A stretch of DNA of 64,000 nucleotides from Hyphomicrobiales bacterium. Its GTDB lineage: Bacteria > Pseudomonadota > Alphaproteobacteria > Rhizobiales > Rhizobiaceae. The DNA is taken from positions 34,453 through 98,452 of the forward strand of contig UCCA01000004.1 in the NCBI GenBank assembly GCA_900470805.1. The letters run 5' to 3'. How positions within the stretch are numbered: position 1 is the stretch's first letter; every line of letters begins with the position of its first letter. The notes beneath the pieces were generated by a model. It did not search any database. It saw nothing but the letters and a program-made list of their open reading frames with translations, and was not told the DNA's origin. Shown in pieces: positions 16,971-27,078 of the stretch. The position numbers and the translations under genes are program-made.

Positions 16971-17957
16971 ATGACCCCCGCCGTCCGCTTCCAGCAGGTC
17001 TCCCGCCACTTCGGCCCTGTGCGCGCCGTCGATGCCGTCGATCTCGAGATCGCGCCCGGCGAGTTCTTCGCCATGCTCGGCCCCTCCGGCTCCGGCAAGA
17101 CCACTTGCCTGCGCCTGATCGCCGGCTTCGAGCAGCCAACGTCGGGCCACATCGAGATCTTCGGCGAGACAGCCGAGGGCGTGCCGCCCTATCGGCGCAA
17201 CGTCAACACCGTCTTCCAGGACTACGCGCTGTTCCCGCATCTCAACATCCTCGAAAACGTCGCCTACGGACTGATGGTCAAGGGCGTCGCCAAGCTCGAA
17301 CGCACCAAAGCCGCCGAGCAGGCGCTTGAACTCGTCAAACTCCCCGGCTACGGCGCCCGCAAGCCCGGCCAGCTCTCCGGCGGCCAGCGGCAGCGCGTGG
17401 CGCTTGCCCGGGCTCTCGTCAACAAGCCGAAGGTGCTCCTCCTCGACGAACCGCTCGGCGCGCTCGATCTGAAGCTGCGCGAGCAGATGCAGGAGGAGTT
17501 GAAGAGCCTGCAGCGGGCGCTCGGCATCACCTTCGTCTTCGTCACCCACGATCAGGGCGAGGCGCTGTCGATGGCCGACCGCGTCGCCGTCTTCAACGAT
17601 GGCGGCATCGTCCAGGAAGGCACGCCGCAGGATATCTACAACAGGCCGAAGACCCGCTTCGTCGCCGATTTCGTCGGCTCCTCCAATGTCATCGCCCCGG
17701 ACCTGATGAACGCGCTCGGCGGCGAGAAGCGCTGGGCGAGCCTGCGGCCCGAGGCGATCCGCCTCGCGGGCGACGGCGTCGAATCCCGGGTCGAGAACGC
17801 CAGCTTCCTCGGCGCCGCCACCCGCCTCACCGTCGCCGCCAAGGGCACCCGCCTCCACGTCATGCTGCCTGCGGGCGCAGCCGTGCCCGAGGTCGGCGCC
17901 AACGTCCGCCTCGCCTGGCAGCCGCTGGACGTGCACTACATGGACGACGCCGCATGA
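16971..17957 (+). CDS. ydcT: ABC transporter ATPase, YdcT/PotA type
   Basis: The 328-residue protein has a full ABC ATPase domain: Walker A GPSGSGKTT near residue 38, Q-loop VFQDYALFPH near 82, signature [15 protein letters not shown] near 136, Walker B KVLLLDEPLGALD near 155 and the switch histidine in VTHDQGEAL. A C-terminal TOBE-like domain begins near residue 240. It energises the YdcUV permease. The stop overlaps the ydcU start by 4 bp (ATGA), so translation is coupled. Confidence 0.93.
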   Translation: MTPAVRFQQVSRHFGPVRAVDAVDLEIAPGEFFAMLGPSGSGKTTCLRLIAGFEQPTSGHIEIFGETAEGVPPYRRNVNTVFQDYALFPHLNILENVAYGLMVKGVAKLERTKAAEQALELVKLPGYGARKPGQLSGGQRQRVALARALVNKPKVLLLDEPLGALDLKLREQMQEELKSLQRALGITFVFVTHDQGEALSMADRVAVFNDGGIVQEGTPQDIYNRPKTRFVADFVGSSNVIAPDLMNALGGEKRWASLRPEAIRLAGDGVESRVENASFLGAATRLTVAAKGTRLHVMLPAGAAVPEVGANVRLAWQPLDVHYMDDAA

Positions 17958-18922
17958 CGGCGCTGGCGCTCAATCCGACCGAACAGGCCACATCGATCCT
18001 GCCCGGCCGCGGCGGCTTCTTCGGCAGCCTGTCGGACGCCTTCTGGCGGCATCCGAAGCTGCTGCTGTTCCTGATGCTAACGCCGCCGCTGCTCTGGCTT
18101 GGGATCATCTATATCGGCTCGCTGATCGCGCTCCTGCTGCAGAGCTTCTTCTCGATCGACGATTTTTCCGGCCTGGTGAACTACGAGTTCACGCTGGCGA
18201 CCTATGCCCAACTCCTGAGCCCAACCAATTTCGACATCATCGTCCGCACGGTGATGATGGCAGCGCTGGTAACGCTCGCCTCCGCTGTCGTCGCCTTCCC
18301 GATCGCCTACTACGCGGCCCGTTACGCGAGGGGAAAATGGAAGGCGCTGTTCTATCTCGGCGTGATGCTGCCGCTGTGGTCGAGCTATCTGGTCAAAATC
18401 TACGCCTGGAAGCTGATCCTCGCCAAGGAAGGCATCCTCACCTGGATCTTCGCCAAGCTGCACCTCTCGTGGCTGCTCGACGGCGTCCTTTCGCTCCCCG
18501 TCATCGGCGGCAACTCGCTGTCGGTCAGCTATATCGGCACATTCCTCGTGTTCGTCTATGTTTGGCTGCCCTACATGATCCTGCCGACGCAGGCAGCACT
18601 CGAGCGCGTGCAGGGCAACCTGATCGAGGCCTCGTCCGATCTCGGCGCCACGCCGAGCCAGACCTTCCGCACCGTGCTCTTCCCGCTGGCGCTGCCCGGC
18701 ATCGTCGCCGGCTCGATCTTTACCTTCTCGCTGACCTTGGGCGACTACATCATCCCGCAGATCATCGGCTCCTCACGCCTTTTCATCGGCCAGGCGGTCT
18801 ATGCGCAGCAGGGCACGGCCGGCAACGTGCCGCTTGCCGCGGCCTTCTCCGTCGTGCCCATCGTCATCATGGCCGTCTATCTCTGGCTCGCCAAGAAACA
18901 GGGAGCCTTCGATGCGCTCTAA
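17954..18922 (+). CDS. ydcU: ABC transporter permease, YdcU/PotB type
   Basis: This 322-residue inner-membrane protein has about six helices and the EAA loop [20 protein letters not shown] near residue 226, which docks on the ATPase. An N-terminal extension of about 35 residues precedes the first helix ([20 protein letters not shown]). It overlaps both neighbours, by 4 bp with ydcT and by 11 bp with ydcV. Confidence 0.92.
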   Translation: MTALALNPTEQATSILPGRGGFFGSLSDAFWRHPKLLLFLMLTPPLLWLGIIYIGSLIALLLQSFFSIDDFSGLVNYEFTLATYAQLLSPTNFDIIVRTVMMAALVTLASAVVAFPIAYYAARYARGKWKALFYLGVMLPLWSSYLVKIYAWKLILAKEGILTWIFAKLHLSWLLDGVLSLPVIGGNSLSVSYIGTFLVFVYVWLPYMILPTQAALERVQGNLIEASSDLGATPSQTFRTVLFPLALPGIVAGSIFTFSLTLGDYIIPQIIGSSRLFIGQAVYAQQGTAGNVPLAAAFSVVPIVIMAVYLWLAKKQGAFDAL

Positions 18923-19727
18923 CCGTGGCCAACGCTCGCCGCTGCTTCTGAAGATCGCCGCCGCCGGCGGGCTGCTCTTCCTGCACCTGCCGATCCTCTT
19001 GATCTTCGTCTACGCCTTCACGACGGAGGAGAAGAGCTACCAATGGCCGCCACCGGGACTGACGACGCAGTGGCTGGCCGTCGCCTGGAATCGCCCTGAC
19101 GTCTGGGCCGCGCTCGGCCTCTCTGTGCAGGTCGCCTGCATCGCCACCGCGATCGCGCTACTGCTCGGGACGCTTTGCGCCGCCGCCGTCAGCCAGACGA
19201 AATTCTTCGGCCGCGAGGCGATCTCGCTGCTGGTCATCCTGCCGATCGCGCTTCCGGGCATCATCACCGGCATCGCGCTCCGCTCCGCCTTCAGCCTCTT
19301 CGACATCCCCTTCTCGGTCTGGACGATCGTGCTCGGCCACGCCACCTTCTGCGTCGTGGTCGTCTATAACAACGCCGTCGCCCGCTTCCGCCGCACCCAG
19401 GGCTCGCTCATCGAAGCCTCGATGGATCTCGGCGCCGATGGCTTCCAGACCTTCCGCCATGTCATCCTGCCGAATATCGGCACGGCGCTGCTGGCCGGCG
19501 GCATGTTGGCCTTCGCGCTCTCCTTCGACGAGGTCATCGTCACCACGTTTACCGGCGGCCAGCAGTCGACGCTGCCGATCTGGATGCTGGAAGAGCTCAT
19601 CCGCCCACGCCAGCGCCCCGTCACCAACGTGGTCGCCATGGTGGTCGTGCTCGTCACCTTCCTGCCGATCCTGGCGGCCTATTACCTCACACGCGACGGC
19701 GATCAGGTCGCCGGCGCCGGAAAATAA
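18912..19727 (+). CDS. ydcV: ABC transporter permease, YdcV/PotC type
   Basis: The 271-residue protein has six predicted helices and the EAA motif [20 protein letters not shown] near residue 173. It pairs with YdcU to form the translocation pore. The start at 18912 (MRSNRGQ) lies inside the ydcU end and begins at the normal family N-terminus, with AGGGAG just upstream; a longer frame to 18801 reads as out-of-frame ydcU sequence. Confidence 0.92.
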   Translation: MRSNRGQRSPLLLKIAAAGGLLFLHLPILLIFVYAFTTEEKSYQWPPPGLTTQWLAVAWNRPDVWAALGLSVQVACIATAIALLLGTLCAAAVSQTKFFGREAISLLVILPIALPGIITGIALRSAFSLFDIPFSVWTIVLGHATFCVVVVYNNAVARFRRTQGSLIEASMDLGADGFQTFRHVILPNIGTALLAGGMLAFALSFDEVIVTTFTGGQQSTLPIWMLEELIRPRQRPVTNVVAMVVVLVTFLPILAAYYLTRDGDQVAGAGK

Positions 19728-19779
19728 ACAGGACGCGGGATAACCCCCATCCCGCCTACATCAGACAAGGGAGAATATC

Positions 19780-21207
19780 ATGGACACCGCGATGCTGATT
19801 GGATCCCGCTTCGAAGCGGGCACCGAGAACGAGGAGACTATCCTCAACCCGAAGACCGGCGAAACCGTGCTGAACCTGCCGGAGGCCTCGCTCGGCCAGA
19901 TCGACGCCGCCGTCGATGCCGCAGAGAAAGCTTTCACCGCATGGTCGCAGACGACGCCCGGCGAACGCTCCAACTACCTCCTGAAGATCGCCGATGCCAT
20001 CGAAAGGGACGCAGAAGGTTTTGCCACGCTGGAAGCCCTGAACTGCGGCAAGCCGATCAACGCGGTGCTGAACGACGAGATCCCCGCCATTGTCGATTGC
20101 TACCGCTTCTTCGCCGGCGCCGTGCGCAACCTGCATGGCCCCGTCGCCGGTGAATATCTGCCCGGCCACACCTCGATGATCCGCCGCGACGCCATCGGCA
20201 TCGTCGGCTCGATCGCGCCCTGGAACTACCCGCTGATGATGATGGCCTGGAAGCTGGCGCCGGCAATCGCAGGCGGCAACACCGTCGTCTTCAAGCCTTC
20301 CGAGCAGACGCCGCTGACGGCGCTGAAGATGGCCAAGCTCCTCTCCGACATCCTGCCCGAGGGTGTCGTCAACGTCATCCTCGGCCGCGGCGAAAGCGTC
20401 GGCAACGCGCTGATCAACCACCCGAAAATCGCGATGCTGTCGATCACAGGCGACGTCGCCACCGGCAAGAAGGTGCTCACCGCCGCCGCCAAGACCGTCA
20501 AGCGCACCCATCTCGAACTGGGCGGCAAGGCCCCGGTCATCGTCTTCGACGATGCCGACATCGACGCCGTCGTCTCAGGCATCCGCACCTTCGGCTACTA
20601 CAATGCCGGCCAAGACTGCACCGCCGCCTGCCGCATCTATGCCGACGCCAAGGTCTACGACAAATTCGTCGCCGATCTCTCCTCGGCCGTGTCCTCGATC
20701 AAGTTCAACCTTGCCGACGACAGCGAAAACGAGATCGGCCCGCTGATCTCCAAGCGCCAGCGCGACCGCGTCGAAAGCTTCGTGGCGCGTGCCGGCGAGC
20801 ACAAGCACATGGAGATCACCACGGGCGGCAAGACGTCAGGCGACAGGGGTTTCTTCTATACGCCGACCGTTATCGCCGGCGCCACGCAGGAAGACGAGAT
20901 CGTCCGCCGCGAGGTCTTCGGTCCCGTCGTCTCGGTCACCCGCTTCACCGACGTCGAGGACGCAGTCACCTGGGCCAACGACAGCGACTACGGGCTCGCC
21001 TCCTCGGTCTGGACCAAGGACATCAGCCGCGGCATGAAGACGGCGGCCCGCCTGCAATATGGCTGCACCTGGATCAACACCCACTTCATGCTCACCAACG
21101 AGATGCCGCATGGCGGCCTGAAGCAATCGGGCTACGGCAAGGACATGTCAGTCTACGCGCTGGAAGACTACACGGCCGTCCGCCACGTGATGATCAATCA
21201 CGGCTGA
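19780..21207 (+). CDS. patD: Gamma-aminobutyraldehyde dehydrogenase
   Basis: This is a 475-residue NAD-dependent aldehyde dehydrogenase. It resembles E. coli PatD (YdcW) in blocks such as [59 protein letters not shown] (catalytic Cys) and [17 protein letters not shown]. PatD oxidises 4-aminobutanal, made from putrescine by a transaminase or oxidase, to GABA. It follows ydcV by 52 bp with GGGAG before the ATG, giving the same order as the E. coli ydcSTUV-patD operon, so uptake and second-step breakdown of putrescine are likely co-expressed. No putrescine transaminase is in the window. Confidence 0.93.
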   Translation: MDTAMLIGSRFEAGTENEETILNPKTGETVLNLPEASLGQIDAAVDAAEKAFTAWSQTTPGERSNYLLKIADAIERDAEGFATLEALNCGKPINAVLNDEIPAIVDCYRFFAGAVRNLHGPVAGEYLPGHTSMIRRDAIGIVGSIAPWNYPLMMMAWKLAPAIAGGNTVVFKPSEQTPLTALKMAKLLSDILPEGVVNVILGRGESVGNALINHPKIAMLSITGDVATGKKVLTAAAKTVKRTHLELGGKAPVIVFDDADIDAVVSGIRTFGYYNAGQDCTAACRIYADAKVYDKFVADLSSAVSSIKFNLADDSENEIGPLISKRQRDRVESFVARAGEHKHMEITTGGKTSGDRGFFYTPTVIAGATQEDEIVRREVFGPVVSVTRFTDVEDAVTWANDSDYGLASSVWTKDISRGMKTAARLQYGCTWINTHFMLTNEMPHGGLKQSGYGKDMSVYALEDYTAVRHVMINHG

Positions 21208-21280
21208 GCGGATCTCGGCTCGACCACGCACGCCGCCGAGGGAAACCATGGCGGCGCTTGCCCTTCCAGACAGGCGCGGG

Positions 21281-21694
21281 TCAGCCCGGCGGCATCCGCT
21301 CGAATGTCGGCAGCGCCGGATCGAGGTGATCCCACGCGTAGCCCGCAGCCGTCCACGACACCAGCTGCGGCGCAAAACGGCTCGGGTCGTCGAGGCTTGC
21401 CGGCGGAACGATGAACACGTCGGGCATATCGGGAAATGTCAGCTGGACGGAGGAGCCGCATGTCGGGCAGAACGCCCGTCGCTTCACGGTGCCGCCATCG
21501 CCGACGGTCTGCCAGTATGATGCCTGGCCGTCGACCTTCACCTCCGCCGCAACGAATGTCAGGTGCGACTGGTGCCCCGTACCGCTGTCGCGTTGGCATT
21601 GCCGACATTGACAGTGAAGCATGACCACCGGTTCGCCTGATATTTCGTAGCGGATGGCGCCGCAAGCGCAGCCGCCGGTATAGGACGCGTTCAT
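21281..21694 (-). CDS. GFA-family (CENP-V/GFA domain) zinc protein
   Basis: The 137-residue protein has the GFA zinc pattern: Cys9 and Cys11 (GGCACGAIRY), Cys28, Cys30 and Cys33 (HCQCRQCQRDSG), and Cys76 and Cys79 (FCPTCGSSV). The family is named for the glutathione-dependent formaldehyde-activating enzyme Gfa, but that activity is disputed and most members have no proven reaction. It stands alone, convergent with patD. Confidence 0.88.
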   Translation of the reverse strand: MNASYTGGCACGAIRYEISGEPVVMLHCQCRQCQRDSGTGHQSHLTFVAAEVKVDGQASYWQTVGDGGTVKRRAFCPTCGSSVQLTFPDMPDVFIVPPASLDDPSRFAPQLVSWTAAGYAWDHLDPALPTFERMPPG

Positions 21695-21858
21695 GCTTTC
21701 TCCTCCAATCAGCTTCGATGCCGGGTTCGCGATGGCTGCCCGGCAACCAGCTTCGAACCACAGCGGTTATTGAGTCAATACTAAATTATTAAGGCCTGGC
21801 GGCAGGCATCAACGCGCGGTGATCCGTTCAAAAAGTCGGCCGCTATCTCATTGGATAT

Positions 21859-21883
21859 GGAACCTTTTTCCACTTGAAGCGTC
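21859..21883 (+). promoter_or_regulatory. EcfG/RpoE2-type stress promoter of the DUF1328 gene
   Basis: GGAAC (21859-21863), exactly 16 bases, then CGTC (21880-21883) fits the alphaproteobacterial general stress promoter GGAAC-N16/17-CGTT with one mismatch. It lies 31 bp upstream of the ATG, leaving a short leader with an AAGGAAC ribosome binding site. Confidence 0.6.
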
Positions 21884-21913
21884 TTCTACGCACCAACAAG
21901 AAGGAACACTTCC

Positions 21914-22087
21914 ATGCTGAAATGGGCTCTCATCTTTTTCGTGGTTTCGCTGATCGCCGGCTTCTTCGGTTTCTCCGGGATATCGGCCGCGACCGCGACC
22001 GTCGCCCGCGTCCTCTTCGGCATCGCGCTGGTGATCTTCCTGATCTTCCTGGTGCTGGCGCTGCTGGCCGGACAGGCGATCCTATAA
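21914..22087 (+). CDS. DUF1328 small membrane protein
   Basis: This 57-residue protein ([20 protein letters not shown].. to ..LLAGQAIL) has two hydrophobic helices and the DUF1328/YtjA family form. The ATG at 21914 has AAGGAAC upstream. DUF1328 genes are often stress-induced in alphaproteobacteria, and the EcfG-type promoter just upstream fits. Its stop overlaps the end of the adenylate cyclase gene on the other strand by 6 bp. Confidence 0.85.
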   Translation: MLKWALIFFVVSLIAGFFGFSGISAATATVARVLFGIALVIFLIFLVLALLAGQAIL

Positions 22088-23302
22088 TCTGCGCGTGACC
22101 GAATAGAGCAGCACCGGCTCCGGCAGACCTTTCAGGGATAACGGCGCAAGTGGAGTGAAATCGGCCGCATCGAAGTTACCTGCCGCGTCGCCATGGGTGC
22201 TGCGGCAGGCGAGTATTTGTGACGGTGCGGCCGCCGCCGCGATACGAGCCGCCAGATTGACCGTCTGTCCGAAGATATCGCCATCGCGCGGCACCACCTG
22301 TCCGGTCGCCACGCCGACCCTGACATCCGGCAAGTCATGCGCGGCGCTTTGCTCGACCAGCGACAGTGCGGTCCGCAGCGCCGCACCGGAATCGGGAAAC
22401 AGCATCATCACCCCATCGCCAAGCGGTTTGACGATACGACCGCCGAAACCGCTGCAAAGCCGCTGTGCCAGCGCCTCGAAGCCAGCCGCTTTTTCTGCGG
22501 CCTTGAGGTCGCCGATATCCTGCGTCAGCGCCGTAAAGCCGGAAAGATCGGCGAAGGCCACAGCCGGCAGCGGCCGGTTTGTATCGGCATCCAACCCTCC
22601 ACCATGTCCCACACCGCGCAGCGCCTCCTGCAGCCGGCCGACGACATTGTCGAACACCGCTTCTTCAAGCAGGCGCCGCTGCAGCAGGAAGAGCATGCGC
22701 ATGCCGATCCGTTGCAATTCCAGCCGTTTCGCGGCACCCGCCGCCAAAACATCGCGATGGCTGAGCCCCGCCTGCAGCATCGGCGCCTCGACCTCGGAGC
22801 GAAACAGGTCGCGCATGGTATCGACGCAGCGCCGCATGGATTGTCCAAACACCCGGAGAACCCGGTGCATCCCATCGCCGGTGGCGCCGAGAGCGGCGCA
22901 TTCGGCGACCAGCCGGATGAACTCCAGGTCGTCCTCCCGCAGCGCTCGCGCCGGCGACATCGGCGGCAGGCCGGCGCTGGAGTGCAGGGCATTGAGCTTT
23001 TCGATATCGAGCGGCGAGCGTTCCAGCGCCGCCGAGAGCGGCGTTTGCGAGATCGTCACCGGCTCGAACATCAGCTGGCTGGCGAAATCCAGTGATACCA
23101 CCTGCCGCCGCAGCCCTTCCGCCAGCGTCTCCAGCGCAATACCGGCATCATTGAGCGCCAGCACCAGCCGCAATCGGCTGACGTCGCTACCGGCATAACC
23201 GGCCGCACCCGCCTCGATGATCCGCAACTGCTCGATTTGCTGTAGCCGATCATCGTCGCAGCCGGCCAGAGACGCCAACATTTCACGGGACAAGACATCC
23301 AT
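22082..23302 (-). CDS. Class III adenylate cyclase with N-terminal regulatory domain (cyclase 1)
   Basis: The 406-residue soluble protein should make cAMP from ATP. All six catalytic positions are present: metal Asp252 (AFADLSGFT) and Asp296 (KPLGDG), adenine-selecting Lys292 and Asp342, and transition-state Asn349 and Arg353 (TVNLAARI). The K/D pair predicts ATP as substrate. Residues 1-240 are helical; the segment near 26-66 ([20 protein letters not shown]) looks MerR-like, and the whole resembles the autoinhibitory N-terminus of the pH-sensing mycobacterial cyclase Rv1264. The signal sensed is unknown. It lies 71 bp upstream of no other same-strand gene and 71 bp after the DUF1345 start-proximal gap, with no shared operon evident. 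Confidence 0.85.
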   Translation of the reverse strand: MDVLSREMLASLAGCDDDRLQQIEQLRIIEAGAAGYAGSDVSRLRLVLALNDAGIALETLAEGLRRQVVSLDFASQLMFEPVTISQTPLSAALERSPLDIEKLNALHSSAGLPPMSPARALREDDLEFIRLVAECAALGATGDGMHRVLRVFGQSMRRCVDTMRDLFRSEVEAPMLQAGLSHRDVLAAGAAKRLELQRIGMRMLFLLQRRLLEEAVFDNVVGRLQEALRGVGHGGGLDADTNRPLPAVAFADLSGFTALTQDIGDLKAAEKAAGFEALAQRLCSGFGGRIVKPLGDGVMMLFPDSGAALRTALSLVEQSAAHDLPDVRVGVATGQVVPRDGDIFGQTVNLAARIAAAAAPSQILACRSTHGDAAGNFDAADFTPLAPLSLKGLPEPVLLYSVTRRL

Positions 23303-23373
23303 GAAACAACCCCAGGTGAATAAAACCTCTCATACACCAAAATGCATCGAGGCTCTATTCCTGGCCGCTACCT

Positions 23374-24063
23374 CTAAAGGAGGCTTGCGCCGACATTGAT
23401 GGCGAGCGCCAGGATCGTCGTGTTGAACAGGAAGGACAGCACCGAATGCAGCAATGTCAGCTTGCGCATGACGGTCGAGCTGGTTGCCACGTCGGCTGTC
23501 TGCGAGGCGACGCCGATGGTGAAGGAATAGTAGAGAAAATCCCAGTAGACCGGCTCGTCGAGCCCCTCCGGGAACTTCAACCCGTCGCCCTTGACGCCGT
23601 CGCCGTCATCGTCTCCGCCATAATAGCGGTGCGCATAGTGCAGGGTGAACAGCGTGTGCAGGAACACCCAGGAAATCAGGATGGTGGCGATCGCCACCAT
23701 GGCCCGCGCCAGCGCCGCGCCGGGCGCCGCATCTTTCACTTGATGCAGTTCCAGACCGATGCCGGCAATGCTGGCAAGGGCTGCCGCGATCGACAGGAAC
23801 ATCAGCAGCGTATCGGAAAAATCGAGATCCGCCGATCGCTTGCGGATCGTCGCGACGCTCGCCCTCAGCATGCGGCGCCATGTAGCGGCGATGAACAGCA
23901 GGGCGGAGACGTTCCAGCCGGCCAAGAGGTTGCGAGCGTTGACCTCGCGCGTCGTCAACAGCAGGAACACCAAAAGGCCTGCCAGAATGGCGATCGCGAA
24001 GATCACATGCTTGCGCAGCAGCTGCAGGATGCGGCTTGTCTCGCCTTGTCTGTCGTCTGCCAT
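23374..24063 (-). CDS. DUF1345 membrane protein
   Basis: The 229-residue protein has about five helices. The DUF1345 signature is seen in FLHTLFTLHYAHRYY followed by PVYWDFLYYSFTIGVASQTADV, a stretch that recalls the pore region of two-helix potassium channels. No function is established. The start at 24063 has GGAGCAGG upstream. The SDR gene on the same strand ends 65 bp upstream. Confidence 0.85.
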   Translation of the reverse strand: MADDRQGETSRILQLLRKHVIFAIAILAGLLVFLLLTTREVNARNLLAGWNVSALLFIAATWRRMLRASVATIRKRSADLDFSDTLLMFLSIAAALASIAGIGLELHQVKDAAPGAALARAMVAIATILISWVFLHTLFTLHYAHRYYGGDDDGDGVKGDGLKFPEGLDEPVYWDFLYYSFTIGVASQTADVATSSTVMRKLTLLHSVLSFLFNTTILALAINVGASLL

Positions 24064-24128
24064 CGCCTGCTCCGCCGGTGCGAGATTGCCTTTGATATCA
24101 GCTTGATACCGGCAAGAGCAAGACGGCG

Positions 24129-24860
24129 TCAGCCGGTCCAGCCGCCATCAACGACGTGGATCTGCCCGGTGGTGAACCCGGCTTCGTCGCCGGCGAGATA
24201 GGTGACCAGCGCCGCGATCTCCTCCGGCGTGGCGATCCGGCCCATCGGCTGGCGGCCGATGAAATCCTTCAGCGCCTTGTCGTAATCGCCGGTGGCGCGC
24301 AACCGCTCATGCAGCGACGGGCTATCGACAGTACCTGGGCAGATTGCGTTGGCGCGGATGCCCCGGGCGACGAAATCCGCGGCGATCGACTTGGTGAGAC
24401 CGATGACGGCGGCCTTGGAGGCGCTGTAGGCGAAGCGGTTCGGTACGCCCTTCACGCTTGAAGCGACCGACGCCATGTTGACGATCGCGCCCTTGCCCTT
24501 CTCCAGCATGCCGGGCAGGAAGGTGCGGCAGGTGGTATACATCGCCTTGGCGTTGAGATTGAACGAGAAGTCCCAGTCCTTTTCCTCGCAGTCGAGGATC
24601 GATCCGGAATGGACGAAACCGGCGCAGTTGAACAGCACGTCGATCGGGCCGATCTCGGCCGCGAAGGCGCGCACGGCATCGCCATCGAGCACGTCGAGCA
24701 CCCGCGTCGTGGCACCCTGAAGCGTCGACAGCGTCGCCTGGTTGATATCGGTGGCATGCACATGCGCGCCAAGCGAAATGAACCGTTCGGCGCTGGCGCG
24801 CCCGATCCCCTGTCCGGCCGCCGTAACGACGACTGTCTTGCCTTCCAGACCGTGGCTCAT
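24129..24860 (-). CDS. SDR dehydrogenase, BDH2/2-keto-3-deoxy-L-fuconate dehydrogenase type
   Basis: The 243-residue NAD(P)-dependent oxidoreductase has the cofactor motif TAAGQGIGRASA near residue 13, NCAGFVHSG near 83 and the catalytic FAYSASKAA with Tyr and Lys near 145. The blocks VLDCEEKDWDFSFNLN and MASVASSVKGVPNRF are the hallmark of the BDH2/DHRS6 group. In bacteria these mostly act on 2-keto-3-deoxy sugar acids in L-fucose and related pathways. The divergent lactonase-like amidohydrolase at 25050 supports a sugar-acid role. The start at 24860 has GGGAGGAAG. Confidence 0.82.
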   Translation of the reverse strand: MSHGLEGKTVVVTAAGQGIGRASAERFISLGAHVHATDINQATLSTLQGATTRVLDVLDGDAVRAFAAEIGPIDVLFNCAGFVHSGSILDCEEKDWDFSFNLNAKAMYTTCRTFLPGMLEKGKGAIVNMASVASSVKGVPNRFAYSASKAAVIGLTKSIAADFVARGIRANAICPGTVDSPSLHERLRATGDYDKALKDFIGRQPMGRIATPEEIAALVTYLAGDEAGFTTGQIHVVDGGWTG

Positions 24861-25049
24861 ACTTCCTCCCATGCTGCATCGCGCTTGCGGTGCCCTCATT
24901 CATATGCAAACATTATATTCATTATGCCGTCAATGACATTGTCCGACACCGGACGCCGACCCAGGCAGAGGAGGCCTGTTCAGCATTCGAAAATCCGGCG
25001 CGCGGAGACATTGACGATACGACGACCCGGCATGAATGGGAGGAACCGC
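24861..25049. promoter_or_regulatory. Divergent control region of the SDR and amidohydrolase genes
   Basis: This 189-bp gap has a local AT-rich patch at about 24899-24930 (CATATGCAAACATTATATTC) that stands out from its GC-rich surroundings. It is the likely shared promoter and operator region. No exact palindrome was found, and no regulator gene adjoins it. Confidence 0.35.
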
Positions 25050-25889
25050 ATGCTTTTCGATACCCACCTGCATGTCATGGACAGGACGCGGCTAGACTAT
25101 CCCTGGCTGCCGGATGTGCCGGCGCTCGATCGCGACAGTCTCTATGAGCACTATGCCCGCGACGCCCTGCGTTGCGGTATCTCCAACGTGCTGCACATGG
25201 AGGTGGATGTCGCGCCCGAGCAGATCGACGCCGAGACGGATTATATCAAGACGATCGGCCAGCGACCGGGAAGCCTCGTGCGCGGCGCCATCGCCGCCTG
25301 CCGCCCGGAAGACGAGGGCTTCCCGGCCCACCTCGAACGCTGTCTCGCCGACCCCTTCGTCAAGGGGTTTCGCCGGGTGCTGCACGTCGCGCCTGACGAC
25401 ACCTCGGAGCGACCGCTGTTTCGCGAGAACATCCGGCAGCTCGCGGACACCCGCCTGACCTTCGACCTCTGCGTCTTCCCGCACCAGTTCGAGCGTATCC
25501 TTGATCTGGTCGATCTCAACCCCGGCGTCCATTTCATCCTCGACCACTGCGCCAATCCGCCGATCAAGGATGGCATGAGCACCGTCTGGCACCACGGCAT
25601 CACCGAATTCGCCCGCCGCCCCAACGTCACCGCCAAAATCTCCGGCGTCATCGCCTATGGCGATTTCGAAACCTGGTCGGTCGACAGCCTGCGCCCCTAT
25701 GTCGAACACGTTATCAACAGTTTCGGCTGGGACCGCGTCGTCTGGGGCAGCGACTGGCCGGTCTGTACGCTCGGCGGCGGACTGACACCATGGGTCGCGG
25801 CGACACACGCGCTGACATCCGGTTGCAGCGCCGAGGAGCGCGACAAGCTGTATCAGGGCAATGCGAAACGCATTTGGGCGGTGGAGTAG
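25050..25889 (+). CDS. Amidohydrolase family sugar lactonase (COG3618 type)
   Basis: This 279-residue TIM-barrel hydrolase has the metal-binding FDTHLHVMD at the N-terminus, FILDHCANPP near residue 160 and VVWGSDWPVCTL near 230. These are the motifs of L-fuconolactonase and L-rhamnonolactonase-like enzymes, which open 1,4- or 1,5-lactones of sugar acids. The start at 25050 has GGGAGGAA; a longer frame upstream runs through non-coding DNA. With the divergent BDH2-like SDR it suggests part of an L-fucose-type or L-galactose-type oxidative pathway; the exact sugar is inferred, not shown. Confidence 0.8.
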   Translation: MLFDTHLHVMDRTRLDYPWLPDVPALDRDSLYEHYARDALRCGISNVLHMEVDVAPEQIDAETDYIKTIGQRPGSLVRGAIAACRPEDEGFPAHLERCLADPFVKGFRRVLHVAPDDTSERPLFRENIRQLADTRLTFDLCVFPHQFERILDLVDLNPGVHFILDHCANPPIKDGMSTVWHHGITEFARRPNVTAKISGVIAYGDFETWSVDSLRPYVEHVINSFGWDRVVWGSDWPVCTLGGGLTPWVAATHALTSGCSAEERDKLYQGNAKRIWAVE

Positions 25890-25965
25890 CCGAGGTCGGA
25901 CGCCGCCCATCAACATAACACGACGTCCCTCAACGCCTGCTTTGATAATGTGAGCGCACCCCACC

Positions 25966-26000
25966 CTCACTCATTCTCGCCCTTGTGGCGGGAATGAGGG
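25966..26000. repeat. Hairpin repeat between the amidohydrolase and transaldolase genes
   Basis: CTCATTCTCGCC and GGCGGGAATGAG pair around a short CTTGT loop with one G-T pair. The flanking CACCCTCA and GAGGGCCGAGAAGG suggest a decayed copy of the family of GC-rich intergenic repeats. Confidence 0.5.
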
Positions 26001-26059
26001 CCGAGAAGGTCGCGAGCGAGAGCGTCCAGTGGGCCACCCATCAAGAACAGCCAAAACGC

Positions 26060-26090
26060 AAAAAAGGCGGCGCCACCGGCACCGCCTTCC
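26060..26090 (-). terminator. Intrinsic terminator of tal
   Basis: On the minus strand GGCGGTGCC..GGCGCCGCC forms a stem followed by TTTTTTG, about 25 bp after the tal stop codon. Confidence 0.8.
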
Positions 26091-26112
26091 AGATCAAATC
26101 ACCCGCAAAGCC

Positions 26113-27078
26113 TTAAGCGGCGGCGAGCTGCAGTTCCTTGGTGACCATTGTGCGCAGGATGCCGAGGTCCTTGGCGAAAGCGCGGATGCCTTCGGCGAGC
26201 TTTTCGGTCGCCATTGCATCTTCGTTCATCATCCAGCGGAAGGTCTTCTCATCGACGGCGATCTTGGAGACCGGCTTGATGACCTCGGGCGACAGCTTGC
26301 GCTCGAGCTTGCCTTCGTCCTTGGCCAGTTCGTCGAGCAGGTTCGGCGCGATCGTCAGGCGGTCGCAACCGGCCAGCGCTTCGATTTCGCCGGCGGAACG
26401 GAACGAGGCGCCCATGACGATCGTCTTGATGTCGTTGGCCTTGTAGTAGTTGTAGATCTCGCGAACCGACAGAACGCCCGGATCTTCTTCAGGCGTGAAG
26501 TCCTTGCCGGTCGACTTCTTGTACCAGTCGAGGATACGGCCAACAAAGGGCGAGATCAGGAAGGCCTTTGCATCGGCGCAGGCGATCGCCTGGGCCTGCG
26601 AGAACAGCAGGGTCAGATTGCAGTCGATGCCTTCCTTCTGCAGGATTTCGGCAGCGCGAATACCTTCCCAGGTCGATGCCAGCTTGATCAGGATGCGATC
26701 CTTCTCGATGCCGCGTTCCTTGTAGCCGGCGATGATGCCGTGGGCCTTTTCGACCGACGCCTTGGTGTCGAACGAGAGGTCGGCATCGACTTCGGTCGAT
26801 ACACGGCCGGGAACGAGCTTCGACAGCGCGGCGCCGACGGAGATGGCGAGGCGGTCGGCAACGGCAGCCGAAACGGCTTCGGAATTGCCGCCCTGCTTCT
26901 TGCCCCAGGCAACGGCTTCCTTGATCGCGTCGGCGAACATCGGCGTGCCGAGTGCCTTGAGAACGATGCTCGGGTTGGTGGTGCAATCCACCGGCTTCAG
27001 GCGGGCAACGGCTTCGATGTCACCGGTGTCGGCAACGACGGTGGTAATCTCGCGGAGTTGGTCAAGCTTGGATGTCAT
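26113..27078 (-). CDS. tal: Transaldolase
   Basis: The 321-residue TalB-type enzyme transfers a dihydroxyacetone unit between sugar phosphates in the non-oxidative pentose phosphate pathway. The signature [12 protein letters not shown] is near residue 34, the Schiff-base lysine lies in [15 protein letters not shown] near 131, and [12 protein letters not shown] follows. The start at 27078 has AGAAGGAC upstream. It is divergent from the SorC regulator at 27528 across 449 bp and may be a target of it, but this is only positional. Confidence 0.95.
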   Translation of the reverse strand: MTSKLDQLREITTVVADTGDIEAVARLKPVDCTTNPSIVLKALGTPMFADAIKEAVAWGKKQGGNSEAVSAAVADRLAISVGAALSKLVPGRVSTEVDADLSFDTKASVEKAHGIIAGYKERGIEKDRILIKLASTWEGIRAAEILQKEGIDCNLTLLFSQAQAIACADAKAFLISPFVGRILDWYKKSTGKDFTPEEDPGVLSVREIYNYYKANDIKTIVMGASFRSAGEIEALAGCDRLTIAPNLLDELAKDEGKLERKLSPEVIKPVSKIAVDEKTFRWMMNEDAMATEKLAEGIRAFAKDLGILRTMVTKELQLAAA

